Shown piece by piece: positions 31,863-31,969 of a stretch of DNA of 31,969 bases. Origin of the DNA: an uncultured Oscillibacter sp. Lineage in GTDB: Bacteria > Bacillota > Clostridia > Oscillospirales > Oscillospiraceae. The stretch is taken from positions 1-31,969 of the forward strand of contig CAJTKE010000025.1 of NCBI GenBank assembly GCA_910576865.1. The letters run 5' to 3'. Positions within the stretch are counted from its first letter, which is position 1. Each line of letters opens with the position of its first letter. The position numbers and the translations under genes are program-made. The notes below the pieces were generated by a model, which made no database searches, had not been told where the DNA came from, and worked only from the letters and a program-made list of their open reading frames with translations.

Positions 31863-31969
<107 letters not shown>

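Overview
The window looks like a GC-rich, spore-forming Clostridia chromosome, probably an Oscillospiraceae-type gut Firmicute. The placement is inferred from the spoIIGA-sigE pair, a valine T-box, an infC-rpmI-rplT operon with an attenuator leader and an ATT start, a FabK-type (not FabI) fatty-acid operon and DUF1292/DUF554 genes. No species is claimed.

Layout: Bases 1-321 are the 3' end of a tet(W)-like ribosomal-protection tetracycline resistance gene. An AT-rich junction (322-556) follows and gives way abruptly to the GC-rich chromosome at trmB, here fused to a DUF4275-like domain. Bases 1615-1937 hold a compact convergent locus with two near-consensus promoters facing each other, duplicated leaders, a shared terminator and a 28-residue hydrophobic peptide; I read it as a type I toxin-antitoxin module. 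Next come infC-rpmI-rplT (minus) and a divergent 30-residue peptide gene.

Bases 3570-14338 carry a complete minus-strand fatty-acid synthesis cluster: acpP-accB-accC-accD-accA-fabH-fabK-(second FabK/nitronate-monooxygenase-like gene)-fabD-fabG-fabF-fabZ, ending in a MarR/FabT-like regulator with its own promoter. Many genes overlap by a few bases. A 40-bp AT-rich inverted repeat just downstream of the acpP -10 box is the obvious operator candidate. Divergently, trkA-trkH (K+ uptake) is followed by a glycosyltransferase with a MarR domain fused to its C-terminus.

Bases 18731-23451 form a T-box operon. A valine T-box (specifier GUC) is followed by three YcxB-like membrane protein genes and only then by valS. 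Upstream lie sigE and spoIIGA (176-nt overlap), then a class A penicillin-binding protein. On the plus strand follow a DUF1292 gene, a ~210-nt structured RNA candidate (28430-28639), a membrane-anchored parvulin-type prolyl isomerase, a DUF554 membrane protein and a small unknown membrane-anchored protein. The window ends in the 3' part of a minus-strand 5S rRNA, the tail of an rRNA operon.

The most unusual items are the convergent toxin-antitoxin-like locus, the GT2-MarR fusion, the T-box separated from valS by three paralogous membrane genes, the TrmB-DUF4275 fusion and the unassigned structured RNA.
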